Positions 44,937-54,064 of a DNA stretch of 64,000 nucleotides are shown here, piece by piece. Position numbers and translations under genes: made by a program. The notes under the pieces were generated by a model. That model did no database searches. It saw only the letters and a program-made list of their open reading frames with translations, and was not told where the DNA came from. Numbering within the stretch: the stretch's first letter is position 1; each line of letters starts with the position of its first letter. The DNA is from Roseovarius aestuarii. GTDB taxonomy: Bacteria; Pseudomonadota; Alphaproteobacteria; Rhodobacterales; Rhodobacteraceae. Location of the stretch: contig JAPWHL010000001.1 of the NCBI GenBank assembly GCA_027214255.1, positions 350,737 through 414,736 of the forward strand, given 5' to 3'.

Positions 44937-45435
44937 TAAACCAATTGGCCTCGCCGCGCGTACCGGCGGGGCCATCGCACGTTTTCTGGACGTTGTCGCC
45001 ATTGTGTCGTCGCTGGCAGTGGCGGGTTTGATGGCCTTCTTGGTCGTTGCCCGCTACGTGCTGGGCCTGTCCATTGTCGGGCTGCACGAATTGATCATGC
45101 TGGCGGCTGTCGCACTTTACATGACCGGAGCGGTCATCGCCTCGCGCAAACGCGATCATCTGACGGTCGACTGGATCGCAGGCAATATTACCGATCCACG
45201 GCGCAAGGCCGCGCATGATCTATTGATCGCGACGCTGACGATCATTATCACCATTTTCTTTATTGTCTGGGCCTATTGGATGTTTTCTTGGGGGCTGAAG
45301 CGCCCACAGACGACCCCGGCCTATCAGATCCCCTTGTGGGTTCCGCAAATGGCGATCGGTTTGGCCGCTGTCGGATGCTTCTGTTACGCGGTGCGCGATT
45401 TTATCGGCGCGCTCTTGAAATTGAGGCAAACCTGA
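44920..45435 (+). CDS. dctQ: TRAP transporter small permease (DctQ type)
   Basis: 171 residues with four hydrophobic segments (about residues 23-45, 55-75, 95-118, 134-158). Family landmarks: VVARYVLGLSIVGLHELIMLA and SRKRDHLTVDWIAG. It overlaps the dctP end by 17 nt and stops directly before dctM. Confidence 0.88.
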   Translation: MPESSDKPIGLAARTGGAIARFLDVVAIVSSLAVAGLMAFLVVARYVLGLSIVGLHELIMLAAVALYMTGAVIASRKRDHLTVDWIAGNITDPRRKAAHDLLIATLTIIITIFFIVWAYWMFSWGLKRPQTTPAYQIPLWVPQMAIGLAAVGCFCYAVRDFIGALLKLRQT

Positions 45436-46725
45436 ATGTCTGCACTTGTCGCGCTTCCACTTTTGATCCTGCTCATGGGCATCGGCCTGCCGGTCGCTTG
45501 GTCCTTTGCCGGGGTATTGGCCTATCTGACATTTATCTATGATGTGAACCTGAATACGTTGATGCTGCAAGGCTTCCGCTCGCTCAACTCACTGGTTCTG
45601 GTTGCATTACCGTTGTTCATCCTGACGGGGTTTTTGATGCAATCAGGCGGCATCGCGCAACGCATCATTTCCTTTATTGAGCGGCTTGCGCGGGGCAGGG
45701 GCGGTATGGGCACCGCAATGGTGCTGTCATCCAGCGTTTTCGGGGCCATCGCCGGCACGGCGACCGCCGCCATCGCATCCATCGGGTCTATTATGACCGA
45801 ACCATTGGTCGCGCGTGGCTATCCACGGGGCCGGATCGCAGCGTTGCTAGGGATATCTTCACTGCTGGGCATCCTGATCCCACCTTCTATCACGATGATC
45901 CTCTTTGCGGTGGTGACGCGCCAGTCCGTCGCGGCCTGTTTCGCGGCCACAATCGGCCCCGCAATTTTGCTGATCATCGGATTGATACTTTATAACCGGT
46001 TCTTGGTTGGACGGGCGTTCGACGAGCTTCCCGCAGATGAAAGCGAAGGGCCGCGCGAAAGTTTCGCTAAGGTGACGTTCAAGGCGCTGCCGGCATTGTC
46101 GCTGCCAATTATCATCCTTGGCGGTATCTATGGCGGGGTCTTTACGCCGACCGAAGCGGCCGCCGTTGCCGCAGTGGCAGCATTGATCGTGGGTGGACTG
46201 ATCTACCGCGAATTCACATGGCGCAGCCTGACACGCAGCGTCGTTCAAGCGGCCGAGACGACAGGCACAATCATCCTGATCCTTCTGTTTTCCTTTATGA
46301 TCTCGCGGATCATGGCGTTTGAGCGCGTCCCGCAAGACCTGACCGAGGCAATCCAGTCTGTCGTAACCAGCCCCATCGGTGCGCTTTTGATCGTCAATCT
46401 GGTCCTGATCGTGGCCGGGGCTTTGATGGACGACATTTCCGTCACGGTCGTTATTGCACCCTTGTTCCTGCCCCTCATGGTGGCAAATGGCGTTGATCCC
46501 GTGCATTTTGCTGCCATCGTCGGGTGCTCGGTTGTCATTGGGGCCAACAGCCCGCCCGTGGCGCCGACACTGTTTTTATCCTGCAAGATCACACGGGCGC
46601 CCATCATGCAGGCCGTCATGCCGGCATTGGGATTGATGACGTTTGTCGCCTTTCCCGTCATGCTGATCACTACCTTCTGGCCTGACCTGTCACTGGCCAT
46701 CCCGCGCGCGCTGGATTTGATGTAG
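45436..46725 (+). CDS. dctM: TRAP transporter large permease (DctM type)
   Basis: 429 residues with 11-12 hydrophobic segments. Landmarks: LPLFILTGFLMQSGGIAQRI, SSVFGAIAGTATAAIASIGSIM, LLGILIPPSITMILFAVVT, GVFTPTEAAAVAAVAAL, LLFSFMISRI and GANSPPVAPTLFLSCK. It is the sodium-driven channel of this TRAP system and starts on the base after the dctQ stop. Confidence 0.93.
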   Translation: MSALVALPLLILLMGIGLPVAWSFAGVLAYLTFIYDVNLNTLMLQGFRSLNSLVLVALPLFILTGFLMQSGGIAQRIISFIERLARGRGGMGTAMVLSSSVFGAIAGTATAAIASIGSIMTEPLVARGYPRGRIAALLGISSLLGILIPPSITMILFAVVTRQSVAACFAATIGPAILLIIGLILYNRFLVGRAFDELPADESEGPRESFAKVTFKALPALSLPIIILGGIYGGVFTPTEAAAVAAVAALIVGGLIYREFTWRSLTRSVVQAAETTGTIILILLFSFMISRIMAFERVPQDLTEAIQSVVTSPIGALLIVNLVLIVAGALMDDISVTVVIAPLFLPLMVANGVDPVHFAAIVGCSVVIGANSPPVAPTLFLSCKITRAPIMQAVMPALGLMTFVAFPVMLITTFWPDLSLAIPRALDLM

Positions 46726-46750
46726 GGGAGGTCGGTTCCGGCCCATGTTT

Positions 46751-46771
46751 GGGCCTGATGTCATCAGGCCC
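46751..46771 (+). terminator. Hairpin after the DctPQM operon
   Basis: GGGCCTGAT and ATCAGGCCC form a perfect 9-bp stem with a 3-nt loop 26 nt after the dctM stop. T-rich stretches (TTTTGACCTTTTT) follow only after a gap, so it is a probable but not classical terminator. Another 7-bp dyad, TCATTCC/GGAATGA, is at 46823-46845. Confidence 0.55.
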
Positions 46772-46982
46772 GCTGGTTCAGGTTTTGACCTTTTTCTGAC
46801 GGTTTGAAATATTCGGTAGGTGTCATTCCAACGAGACCGGAATGAGAGGCGGCGATATCTGAGTCGCTGCCTTTCGGACGACGGCTCTTTCAATCGCCCC
46901 CGCAGTTTAGTATCTGCCGGGCGCTTGGATGAGCCTTTGCACCGTCAGGCCCTTTGGAAGTCAGCACCGGAGAAAGAGCAAT

Positions 46983-47672
46983 TTGAAAAACCTCCCTCCC
47001 TTCCTTGTCCTTTTCTTTTGGATCAGTAGCTGGTTTCCAACCGCGCCAAACAGAGGTGCCATATTCGCTGTTGCCGCCTGTATCCTCGGGTTGATTGCAG
47101 CGCATTGGGCCGCGAAACCCCAGAGCAAAGGGGGCAGGCCCTCAAAGGTGACCGCTGGTCTCGCCCTTGCCACTCTTGTCATTGGCGCGCTCCTCGCGAT
47201 GATGACATGGGCAGAAGGCACTTCTACGAGCGGCGCAATCATGCTGTTTTATGTGTTGGGTTTCGTGGGGTATCTTTTATTGGTCAGTGCGATCTTGTCG
47301 CCCAAGCAGACCACGCGCAGCTACCCTAGGGCAGGTGGCGTGGTTCTATGTCTTTTAGCCGTCTGGTCTTGGGCCTCAGCGATTGGCATGTATTCCCATC
47401 GCGGCGTGGAAAAACGGGCAAGCCATGCTTGTATTCTTATACCCACTCCGAGTGAATATGATACCGAGTTAAGCTCCATGTGGGAGATGCGACTGCCCCA
47501 GATTGGATCCCAAAGAACAAGTCCAAGTGGCAGTTATATTTGGGAATATCATGCTATCCTTGTCGCGCAAGTCGACGGGCAAGCTGAACTCTTCAATTGG
47601 TCAAAAAAATGGATGCGTTTCGAACGCCTTGACCCGGCGCGCAATCCGTATCTTCCGACACGATGCCCATAA
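46983..47672 (+). CDS. Hypothetical membrane protein
   Basis: 229 residues if translation starts at TTG 46983, chosen because GGAGAAAGAG is 5-8 nt upstream; an in-frame ATG at 46929 has no ribosome site and adds a basic leader. Four or five hydrophobic segments occupy the first 140 residues (LPPFLVLFFWISSWF, GAIFAVAACILGLIAAHWA, VTAGLALATLVIGALLAMM, AIMLFYVLGFVGYLLLVSAIL, GGVVLCLLAVWSWASAIGMY). A soluble tail of about 85 residues follows. I do not recognise the family. It stands alone between the TRAP operon and the Hint-RTX gene. Confidence 0.6.
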   Translation: MKNLPPFLVLFFWISSWFPTAPNRGAIFAVAACILGLIAAHWAAKPQSKGGRPSKVTAGLALATLVIGALLAMMTWAEGTSTSGAIMLFYVLGFVGYLLLVSAILSPKQTTRSYPRAGGVVLCLLAVWSWASAIGMYSHRGVEKRASHACILIPTPSEYDTELSSMWEMRLPQIGSQRTSPSGSYIWEYHAILVAQVDGQAELFNWSKKWMRFERLDPARNPYLPTRCP

Positions 47673-47922
47673 GAACGCTCGGTTCAGATGACGTGTCATT
47701 GATATGCAAGGCGGGGGGGGGGCGAACCGGGTTGATACCGGACATTCGTGGAACGCGGCGTCAGCGACGGCAACAGGCATAGTAAAACCCACCAGTTATT
47801 ACCATCACGCTTCAAAGCCGGAAGTGACGCCTGCCTTAATTCGCCTTAATTCGCCTGAAATTGCACAGAATTTAGCCATAAACAGTGTGTATCCATTCTG
47901 GAAATAATGGAATGCGAGCGCG

Positions 47923-50190
47923 ATGCCTACCACATTCAACTGGATTTATCTGGGCAATGAGCCCCTTGTCTTGGACCCCACCGAGGGCAATAGCAATGCC
48001 GAGAATGCTGAGCTGTTTGTCGGTCAGAGTTATGGATCTGCTGGCGATCCGCTTTATCGGCACATTAGCAGTGCGACCACCATAGACAATGGTGGCGCGT
48101 CTGGCGCTCTCGACATGAACAACAATGCCACGAATGACGCGTTCTCAACCAATATCGGCAACGGAACCCAAACCTTTACCTTTGATGGTTTGAGCGTCTT
48201 TGACGCCACGATCACCTATGTCAACGGTACTACGGCGGAGGTAACAGCGGTTCTGGCACAATCCACGACGGGTGAACTGTTCTTGGTGCCAGAGGTTAGC
48301 AGCAATGCCGATTCAAGCGCTTTCGAGGCAGGGCCGATTGTGTCCATCACCTTGGACGGCGAGAATGTCAGCACCAACACCAACCTTGCGGCCAACCGTC
48401 TTCTTCAGGGCTGGGATGACGGGGTGATTGATGGCACCGCTGGCAATGACCTGATCAATGACGCCTATGTCGAACCGCTTACCTCGGGGTCGGACCGGGT
48501 GGACAATGGCGACGGGCTGAGCGGTGCAGGTTTCAACGATGATGTGATCAACGCAGGTGCGGGCAATGACACCGTGCTGGCTGGGCTGGGCAATGACTCG
48601 GTTTCTGGCGGTACTGGCAATGACTCGCTGAGCGGACAGGCCGGGAACGACACGCTCCTCGGTCAGAATGGCGCCGACACGCTGATCGGTGGCGCGGGCG
48701 ATGACAGCTTGGAGGGCGGCGCAGGTAATGATGTGCTGTACGGCGATGCCGGCTCGGCAGAGCGCTGGAACTATCAGGTTTTCACCCGTAATTTCTCGTC
48801 GGCCGACGGGCAGGCGTTCACCATCGAAAGCGGCACACTTGCGGCCTCTGGCACATCTGCGGGTTTCGATGTCACGGGCCACGGCCAACAGGCGACAGGG
48901 CAGAATGATCCCAACGACTACGGAATCATCTATACCTCAACGCTGATCGCCTCAGCTGATGGTGTCTATCGGTTCGAAACCACTTCGGACGATGGCTCGA
49001 CCCTGCGCATTCTTGATAGTCAGGGCGACCCCGTCACCTTTACCAATCAGAACGGCACGTCCGGAACATTTCTCAATAACGACTACCATCAGGGCGCAAC
49101 CTCCCGCTGGGGCGAGGTGACGCTGGAAGAGGGGCAGAGCTACACCATCGAGGCGCGTTACTGGGAGAACCTAGGCGGCAATGTGTTGTCAGGGCGTGTG
49201 ACCCCGCCAGGCGGTACGGCCCAGGATCTGGCCACCAGTTCTATGATTGTGGGCGCCGATAATATAATCGGAAATGACTTCCTTGATGGCGGCGAGGGGG
49301 CCGATCTTGTCTTTGGCGAGGGCGGCAATGACACACTCATCGCGGGCGAGAATGACACGCTCTATGGCGGCGATGGCGATGATCTCTTTGTGATCGAGAC
49401 ACCCGCCGAGGCAGGTGTGGGCACCATCACCATCGTCGGGGGGGAAGGCGGCGAGACAAATGGCGACACACTGCGTCTCACTGCCGATGTCGCGCGTGCT
49501 GACATTACCTTCACCAACCTCAATGATGCCGCAGGCGGATTGTCGGGCAATTTCACGCTGGCGGATGGCACGGCCGTAAGCTTCTCGGAGATCGAGAATA
49601 TCATCTGCTTTACCCCCGGAGCGCGGATTTTGACCCCACATGGTGAGCGAGGGATCGACACGCTGCGCACTGGTGACATGGTCATCACCCGCGATCACGG
49701 CCCCCAACCGATCCGCTGGATAGGTCGCCGAACGGTTCCGGGCATGGACAGGTTTGCTCCGATCTCTATTGCCGCGCATGTGCTTGATGGTGCAACGTGT
49801 GACCTGCTTGTGTCGCCACAGCATCGCCTCCTTTTTACCGGCTACAAGGCGGAAATTCTGTTTGGTTTCAATGAAGTATTGGTCGCGGCTAAACATCTGG
49901 TTGATGGGCATGATGTGATTTCGGTTCCGCAAACAACAGTGACCTACATCCACCTGATGCTTGGTCAACATCAGGTGATCTACGCCGATGGCGCTGCCAC
50001 TGAGAGCTTTCACGCAGGAGATGTTGGAATCTCGGCTATATCGGATCAATCGCGCGAGGAAATGTTTAGCGTATTCCCTGAGTTGCGGGCAAATCCTAAT
50101 GCTTATGGCCGGGCCGCCCGCCAATGTCTCAAACCCCACGAAGCGCGGCTCTTGCTGCCGGACCCGGCCCCTGTTGTCCTTGAGGCCTAA
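47923..50190 (+). CDS. RTX / PA14-like / Hint secreted protein
   Basis: 755 residues. Order: an N-terminal 160-residue domain (FNWIYLGNEPLVLDPTEGN) common in Rhodobacterales RTX proteins; an RTX block at about 165-280 (GGTGNDSLSGQAGNDTL); a PA14-like carbohydrate-binding domain at about 285-440 (YTSTLIASADGVYRFETTSDDGS, LEEGQSYTIEARYWE); a second short RTX block (448-495); and a Hint domain starting at Cys562 (CFTPGARILTPHGERGI, DTLRTGDMVITRDHG, SPQHRLLFTG). Hint domains self-cleave next to their first Cys, so the RTX/PA14 part may be released or modified. No signal peptide, consistent with type I export. No downstream partner gene; no strong ribosome site is seen before the ATG. Confidence 0.87.
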   Translation: MPTTFNWIYLGNEPLVLDPTEGNSNAENAELFVGQSYGSAGDPLYRHISSATTIDNGGASGALDMNNNATNDAFSTNIGNGTQTFTFDGLSVFDATITYVNGTTAEVTAVLAQSTTGELFLVPEVSSNADSSAFEAGPIVSITLDGENVSTNTNLAANRLLQGWDDGVIDGTAGNDLINDAYVEPLTSGSDRVDNGDGLSGAGFNDDVINAGAGNDTVLAGLGNDSVSGGTGNDSLSGQAGNDTLLGQNGADTLIGGAGDDSLEGGAGNDVLYGDAGSAERWNYQVFTRNFSSADGQAFTIESGTLAASGTSAGFDVTGHGQQATGQNDPNDYGIIYTSTLIASADGVYRFETTSDDGSTLRILDSQGDPVTFTNQNGTSGTFLNNDYHQGATSRWGEVTLEEGQSYTIEARYWENLGGNVLSGRVTPPGGTAQDLATSSMIVGADNIIGNDFLDGGEGADLVFGEGGNDTLIAGENDTLYGGDGDDLFVIETPAEAGVGTITIVGGEGGETNGDTLRLTADVARADITFTNLNDAAGGLSGNFTLADGTAVSFSEIENIICFTPGARILTPHGERGIDTLRTGDMVITRDHGPQPIRWIGRRTVPGMDRFAPISIAAHVLDGATCDLLVSPQHRLLFTGYKAEILFGFNEVLVAAKHLVDGHDVISVPQTTVTYIHLMLGQHQVIYADGAATESFHAGDVGISAISDQSREEMFSVFPELRANPNAYGRAARQCLKPHEARLLLPDPAPVVLEA

Positions 50191-50286
50191 GGGGATCGCT
50201 TTGGGCTGTCTGCCCCTGTTGGTATGCAAGGGCACGGCGCAGGACGGGCACAGTCGCAAGGCTGGAGCCGGTCTATTATTTTACGG

Positions 50287-50484
50287 CTATATTACAGCCT
50301 CACCTTTAGGGGTGATGCGATAGCCGCCACAATCCGCAGAGCAGTCACACAGGGTAATGTAGCCTTTAGCCTCAAGACCTTGCCAAGTTGCGGCACCTAT
50401 GCCGGGCAAGCAGCCTATTTGCTCACAATGATCGCCGCAAAATTGCTCTAGGACGCGAATTTACTTGTTAGATAACTCACCCAT
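50287..50484 (-). pseudogene. Small Cys-rich protein gene interrupted by a stop at codon 8
   Basis: Read on the minus strand from ATG 50484, the frame gives MGELSNK, then TAA, then 57 codons without a break: IRVLEQFCGDHC, IGCLPGIGAATWQGLEAKGY, ITLCDCSADCGGYRITPKG and a final TAG. The seven cysteines, the even composition and the ITPKG ending typical of small winged-helix proteins indicate a real coding past. Change of one base in the TAA codon (for example to AAA) would restore a 65-residue protein. It could be a dead gene or use a start after the stop (only an ATT is close). I do not recognise the family. Confidence 0.5.
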
Positions 50485-50891
50485 TTTGCCCTCTGAATTG
50501 GATGTTTACAACGAGCATATGCGGAATAACCTTAAATCTGAAAGAAGATTTAGGCACTTTAGGGTTAACAAGTAGTGGCTGATATTTTCAAAGAATCGCT
50601 CAAAAATCAATGATTTATGCGTGATTATGGCGGAGAGATAGTGATTCATACTTTGCGCCTTTATTTCTCTAAAATATTGAATATACTCAATTATATTTTT
50701 CAGCTTGGGTTGAAATGTGTAGCAAAAAGTGTAGCAAGTTTGGTCGAGTGATACCGCTCGTTGAACGTTACCTAACTGACGTACTCAAACTGCAAGTGAT
50801 AAGTTTTGCACAAACGTTTCTTAGGGGTGATCAGGCCACTGTTTTCTGCTTCACTGCGGGGGGCATGCCATCACCAACCACCATCTTGCCG
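50485..50891. other. AT-rich stretch with no supported gene
   Basis: Composition is clearly more AT-rich than the neighbouring DNA, especially 50500-50700, which suggests foreign or decayed sequence. A 9-bp direct repeat GTGTAGCAA occurs at 50717-50725 and 50729-50737. A plus-strand open frame across 50715-51092 runs into the antisense of a duplicated gene fragment and is not credible. No tRNA or hairpin of note. Confidence 0.5.
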
Positions 50892-51354
50892 CTCAATCAC
50901 CTGATCTTTTTCGGCATCCGTATTCGTCGCCTCTCGCAGCAGCAAATCCAACTCCCGCCCCTCGATCTCGCGCGCTTCAAGCAAGGTGTCCGCGATTTTG
51001 GTCAGTGCGGGCTTATTATCTACGAGCAGTGCGGTCGCCTTTGCCTCTGCAGCCTTCAGCCGTGCTGTGGCCCGGACAGCCAGATCATGTGAGATATCAT
51101 AGGGGCGCGGTGGATGGGGGATGTCGTGCCAGAGCATTGTGGTTTCTGCGAAGCCAAACTGGGCTTCGGCTTGCAGGGCCAGTTTGGCTTCGCAAGATCG
51201 CTGTCGATCCCGCAGCCGGCACCGTTCGAGATCGATTGACACAACAGCTGTTCGGCCGCGCGCCCCGCGAGCAGCATTGCAAGGTCGTCGTTCAAGGTCT
51301 TGTTGGTTTGCATCATACGTTGGTCACGCAGCACCGCGCCACCTTTTGAGGTGA
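50892..51354 (-). pseudogene. Degenerate 3' fragment of the FtsH-like AAA-protease gene
   Basis: This segment matches 61866-62334 base for base over long stretches, in the same orientation. It encodes the last part of the FtsH-like protein (from TSKGGAVLRDQR through GRAAEQLLCQSISNGAGCGIDSDLAK to LLEAREIEGRELDLLL) but lacks the AAA domain and HEAGH site. Near 51186-51191 six bases replace ten of the intact copy, breaking the frame. Similarity stops abruptly at 51354. It is the left copy of a direct repeat that encloses an 11-kb block. Confidence 0.88.
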
Positions 51355-51529
51355 AGAGAACGAAAGCTACAAAGAGATCATCCGAGTTGAAATCAGGCTT
51401 GCTGAGCGTATCCTAGGTATACTTGACCAACTTCCCGCAGAGTTTGCGCCGTTAAATCTCCAAAATGCGTAAGTGTCCAATGTCGCCGGACCACATCAGC
51501 TAAGGTTCCTTCAACGGAATTTTGAGTCG

Positions 51530-51569
51530 AAAAAGTGACCGGGCGGTTCTCTCCGCCCGGTCACTTTTT
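51530..51569. terminator. 17-bp perfect bidirectional terminator
   Basis: AAAAAGTGACCGGGCGG (51530-51546) pairs with CCGCCCGGTCACTTTTT (51553-51569) across a 6-nt loop. On the minus strand it comes 17 nt after the stop of the dctP gene of the catabolic island and ends that operon. The 51355-51529 stretch beyond it contains no gene I can support. Confidence 0.88.
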
Positions 51570-51586
51570 CGCTATCCATTTGGACG

Positions 51587-52726
51587 TTAGCGCATTCCGT
51601 AGGCTTCAACGTCAATCTTACTTAGAATCTCTTTCCGGACAATCTCAGCGAGAGCAACCTCGTCGGCATAGTCGACACCTTCAAGCAGTTCTGTCCAGCG
51701 CTGTGCTGCCTCAAGGTACGCATCTACCACTGGTTTTGGGTCGGCAACATCGTAGCGTCCTCCAGCAAGAAGTTCAGCTAAGTCGGCCGCGCGGAAAGCC
51801 TCAATGGCATTCATTATTTCTTCGTTTGGTTCGTGGAAAGTAATCCCTTCAACTTCGGCCTCGCCACGCGCGGCAACATTGCCAGCGAAGGCACCTGCTT
51901 CCATACGGGTCAATGCGGATGCGGATTCGTCGAGCAGGATGGAGCGCGTTTCGGCATCCAGACCGTTCCAGAACGGGCTGTTGAAGGCGATAGCCGCGCC
52001 GACGAAGTAGGTGCCAAGCGGTGCAAGGTTGACGGAATCGGTTACGTCCCAAAGGCTCCGATCTTTCAACGCAACGACCTCATTGTTCACGCAATCGAGT
52101 AGGCCTCTTTCAAGCCCTGTGTACATCTCACTTGCTGGAACATTGACAGGGATTGCGCCGACGCTTTCAGCGAAACGTGACCAGAGGCCGCCGGGCGTCC
52201 GGATTTTCTTACCTTCAAAAAAGGCAAGATTGTCAGCCTGACCACGGCAAATCATCAGGTAGGAGTCAGTCGAATGACCTGAAACAAAGACGATATTGTT
52301 ATCGGCCCACTCTTTTTGAAGCAATTCATTGGTCAAATTGACTTCGGTATAGGCGAGCGCGGCAACCATCATATCTGATGTGTTGAAGGCCAGGTTCGAC
52401 AGCACATTGGTGAGCGGCAATTCATTTGGCGTGTAAGTGCCAGCAAAATACCCGAGTTGAGCCACGCCATCCGACAGGCCTTGGAGCCCTTCGCGTGGGG
52501 GGAGCAAGGAACCACCGGTGAAAACCTCGAAATCAACCTTGCCACCGGTCGCCTCGCGCACATCCTCGGCGTAATCAATAAGTACCTTGCCCTGCGGGTG
52601 GTTCGGCGGCAGGAAAGTGTTGGCTGTATAGGTGTCCGCTCCAACGGGCACGGCAAAGCCAGCGGCCATAGCCAATGCAACCACCATTGACTTACTCAAT
52701 GCTGATTGTCCTAGAATATACTTCAT
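51587..52726 (-). CDS. dctP: TRAP solute-binding protein of the catabolic island
   Basis: 379 residues from ATG 52726 (MKYILGQSALSK), with GGGAGAA upstream; an in-frame start 14 codons earlier gives a non-signal leader. The signal peptide ends near VPVGADT. Mature parts: NTFLPPNHPQGKVLIDYAEDV, FTGGSLLPPREGLQGLSDG, and KKIRTPGGLWSRFAESVGAIPVNVPASEMYTGLERGLLDC, with the ligand-binding Arg typical of DctP. The NHPQGK-type opening and TGLERG motif are like those of TRAP proteins for carboxylated ligands. Last gene of the amidohydrolase operon, 45 nt after dctM. Confidence 0.88.
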   Translation of the reverse strand: MKYILGQSALSKSMVVALAMAAGFAVPVGADTYTANTFLPPNHPQGKVLIDYAEDVREATGGKVDFEVFTGGSLLPPREGLQGLSDGVAQLGYFAGTYTPNELPLTNVLSNLAFNTSDMMVAALAYTEVNLTNELLQKEWADNNIVFVSGHSTDSYLMICRGQADNLAFFEGKKIRTPGGLWSRFAESVGAIPVNVPASEMYTGLERGLLDCVNNEVVALKDRSLWDVTDSVNLAPLGTYFVGAAIAFNSPFWNGLDAETRSILLDESASALTRMEAGAFAGNVAARGEAEVEGITFHEPNEEIMNAIEAFRAADLAELLAGGRYDVADPKPVVDAYLEAAQRWTELLEGVDYADEVALAEIVRKEILSKIDVEAYGMR

Positions 52727-52771
52727 AAATAATTCTCCCATGTTGATCAGTTGTTTGTCTAGTTTCAAGTT

Positions 52772-54064
52772 TCATTGAAGTGTCATCGCTGCCGGGAACG
52801 CCAAAAGGAGTAAGATCACGAGCACATCCATCAGGATGAACCACGCGGCCCCCTTGAAAATGCTGGTGATTTGAACGTCTTTTCCGGCAACCCCTGAAAT
52901 GACGTAAACATTCATCCCGACAGGGGGCGTGACCAAACCGATCTCGCAGAGCTTGATCACGACGATACCGAACCATATCAGATCGACGCCGACGGCGCTC
53001 GCGAGGGGCACGAATACCGGAAGCATGATCAACAGCAGGCTGATTGCGTCGATGAACATGCCGAGAATGATCATGATTATTGAAACTTGAATTATGAACA
53101 GCCATACACTCGGCGAGTCCGAAGACAGTGCGTCAGTTATGAATCCGGGGATCCCGGTAATGCTAACAAATCTGGCGTAGATCACCGCACCTATGGCGAT
53201 AAAAAAGATGGTGCAGGAGCTGCGAACGCTTTCTAAACACGTTGTCCAAAGCTGTTTCAGCGACATGTCGTAGACAAGGACGGCTATGAGCGTCGCTGCT
53301 GCAGCGCCGACAGCGCCGCCCTCCGTTGGTGTGACGATGCCCATGAAAATGCCGCCCAGAACGACCGTCACCAGCAGTGGAAAGTAGAACACGCGCTTGA
53401 CCGTCTCTATCACTTCGTCGCGACTGAAGCTCTCAGTCGATCTTGGCGCGAGATCTGGCGAGATGGTAGCCCGGCTGATAATCATCGAAGCGTAAAGAGC
53501 GGCAGAGGCCACACCTGGGATGACGGCGGCGAGGAACACCGCGCTAACCGAGACGTTTGCAAAATAGGCGTAGATAATAAGGAGGATGCTTGGGGGGATC
53601 AGCGATCCCAAAGTTCCCGCAGATGCGATGCATCCGGTGGCAAGCGAGTCCTTGTACCCAGCCGCCCGCATCTCAGGAATACAGACTCGGCCCATCGCGG
53701 CGGCGGTTGCGAGGCTAGAGCCTGAGGCGGAGGCAAAGATCGCACATGCACCTACGCTGGCACAGGCCAAGCCGCCCGGTAACCGGACCAGAGCCATCCT
53801 CATTAACTTGAACACGGATGCGGCAATGCCGCTCTCGGCTGCGATGTAGCCCATCAGGATGAACATCGGAATCGCGCTGATCGACCAATCTGCGATGAAT
53901 TCGAACGGCAATGAGACAGACATACTGAGCGCGGGGCCAAGCCCAAGCACTAATGCGAGACCAGCAAATGCGACAAGGCCAAGCACGGCGCCTACCGGAG
54001 CGCCAAAAATGACCAATGTAAGGGTTGCGCAGAGACCTAGAAGGCCGATGTCGAGAGACGTCAT
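52772..54064 (-). CDS. dctM: TRAP large permease of the catabolic island
   Basis: 430 residues, about 12 hydrophobic segments. Landmarks: IPMFILMGYIAAESGIAASVF, CAIFASASGSSLATAAAMGRVCIPEM, LGSLIPPSILLIIYAYFA, GIVTPTEGGAVGAAAATL and GLVTPPVGMNVYVISGVAG. It starts in an ATGA overlap with dctQ. Confidence 0.93.
   Translation of the reverse strand: MTSLDIGLLGLCATLTLVIFGAPVGAVLGLVAFAGLALVLGLGPALSMSVSLPFEFIADWSISAIPMFILMGYIAAESGIAASVFKLMRMALVRLPGGLACASVGACAIFASASGSSLATAAAMGRVCIPEMRAAGYKDSLATGCIASAGTLGSLIPPSILLIIYAYFANVSVSAVFLAAVIPGVASAALYASMIISRATISPDLAPRSTESFSRDEVIETVKRVFYFPLLVTVVLGGIFMGIVTPTEGGAVGAAAATLIAVLVYDMSLKQLWTTCLESVRSSCTIFFIAIGAVIYARFVSITGIPGFITDALSSDSPSVWLFIIQVSIIMIILGMFIDAISLLLIMLPVFVPLASAVGVDLIWFGIVVIKLCEIGLVTPPVGMNVYVISGVAGKDVQITSIFKGAAWFILMDVLVILLLLAFPAAMTLQ

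Noticed and set aside
47833..47862. Three tandem 10-bp repeats GCCTTAATTC, GCCTTAATTC, GCCTGAAATT
   Set aside because: Too short and imperfect to assign a function; probably replication slippage in noncoding DNA.
50717..50737. GTGTAGCAA direct repeats as a phage attachment core
   Set aside because: No integrase gene and no second copy of the core at the other edge of the island were seen.
50715..51092. 125-codon plus frame
   Set aside because: Its second half is the antisense of the duplicated FtsH-like fragment, so the frame is accidental.
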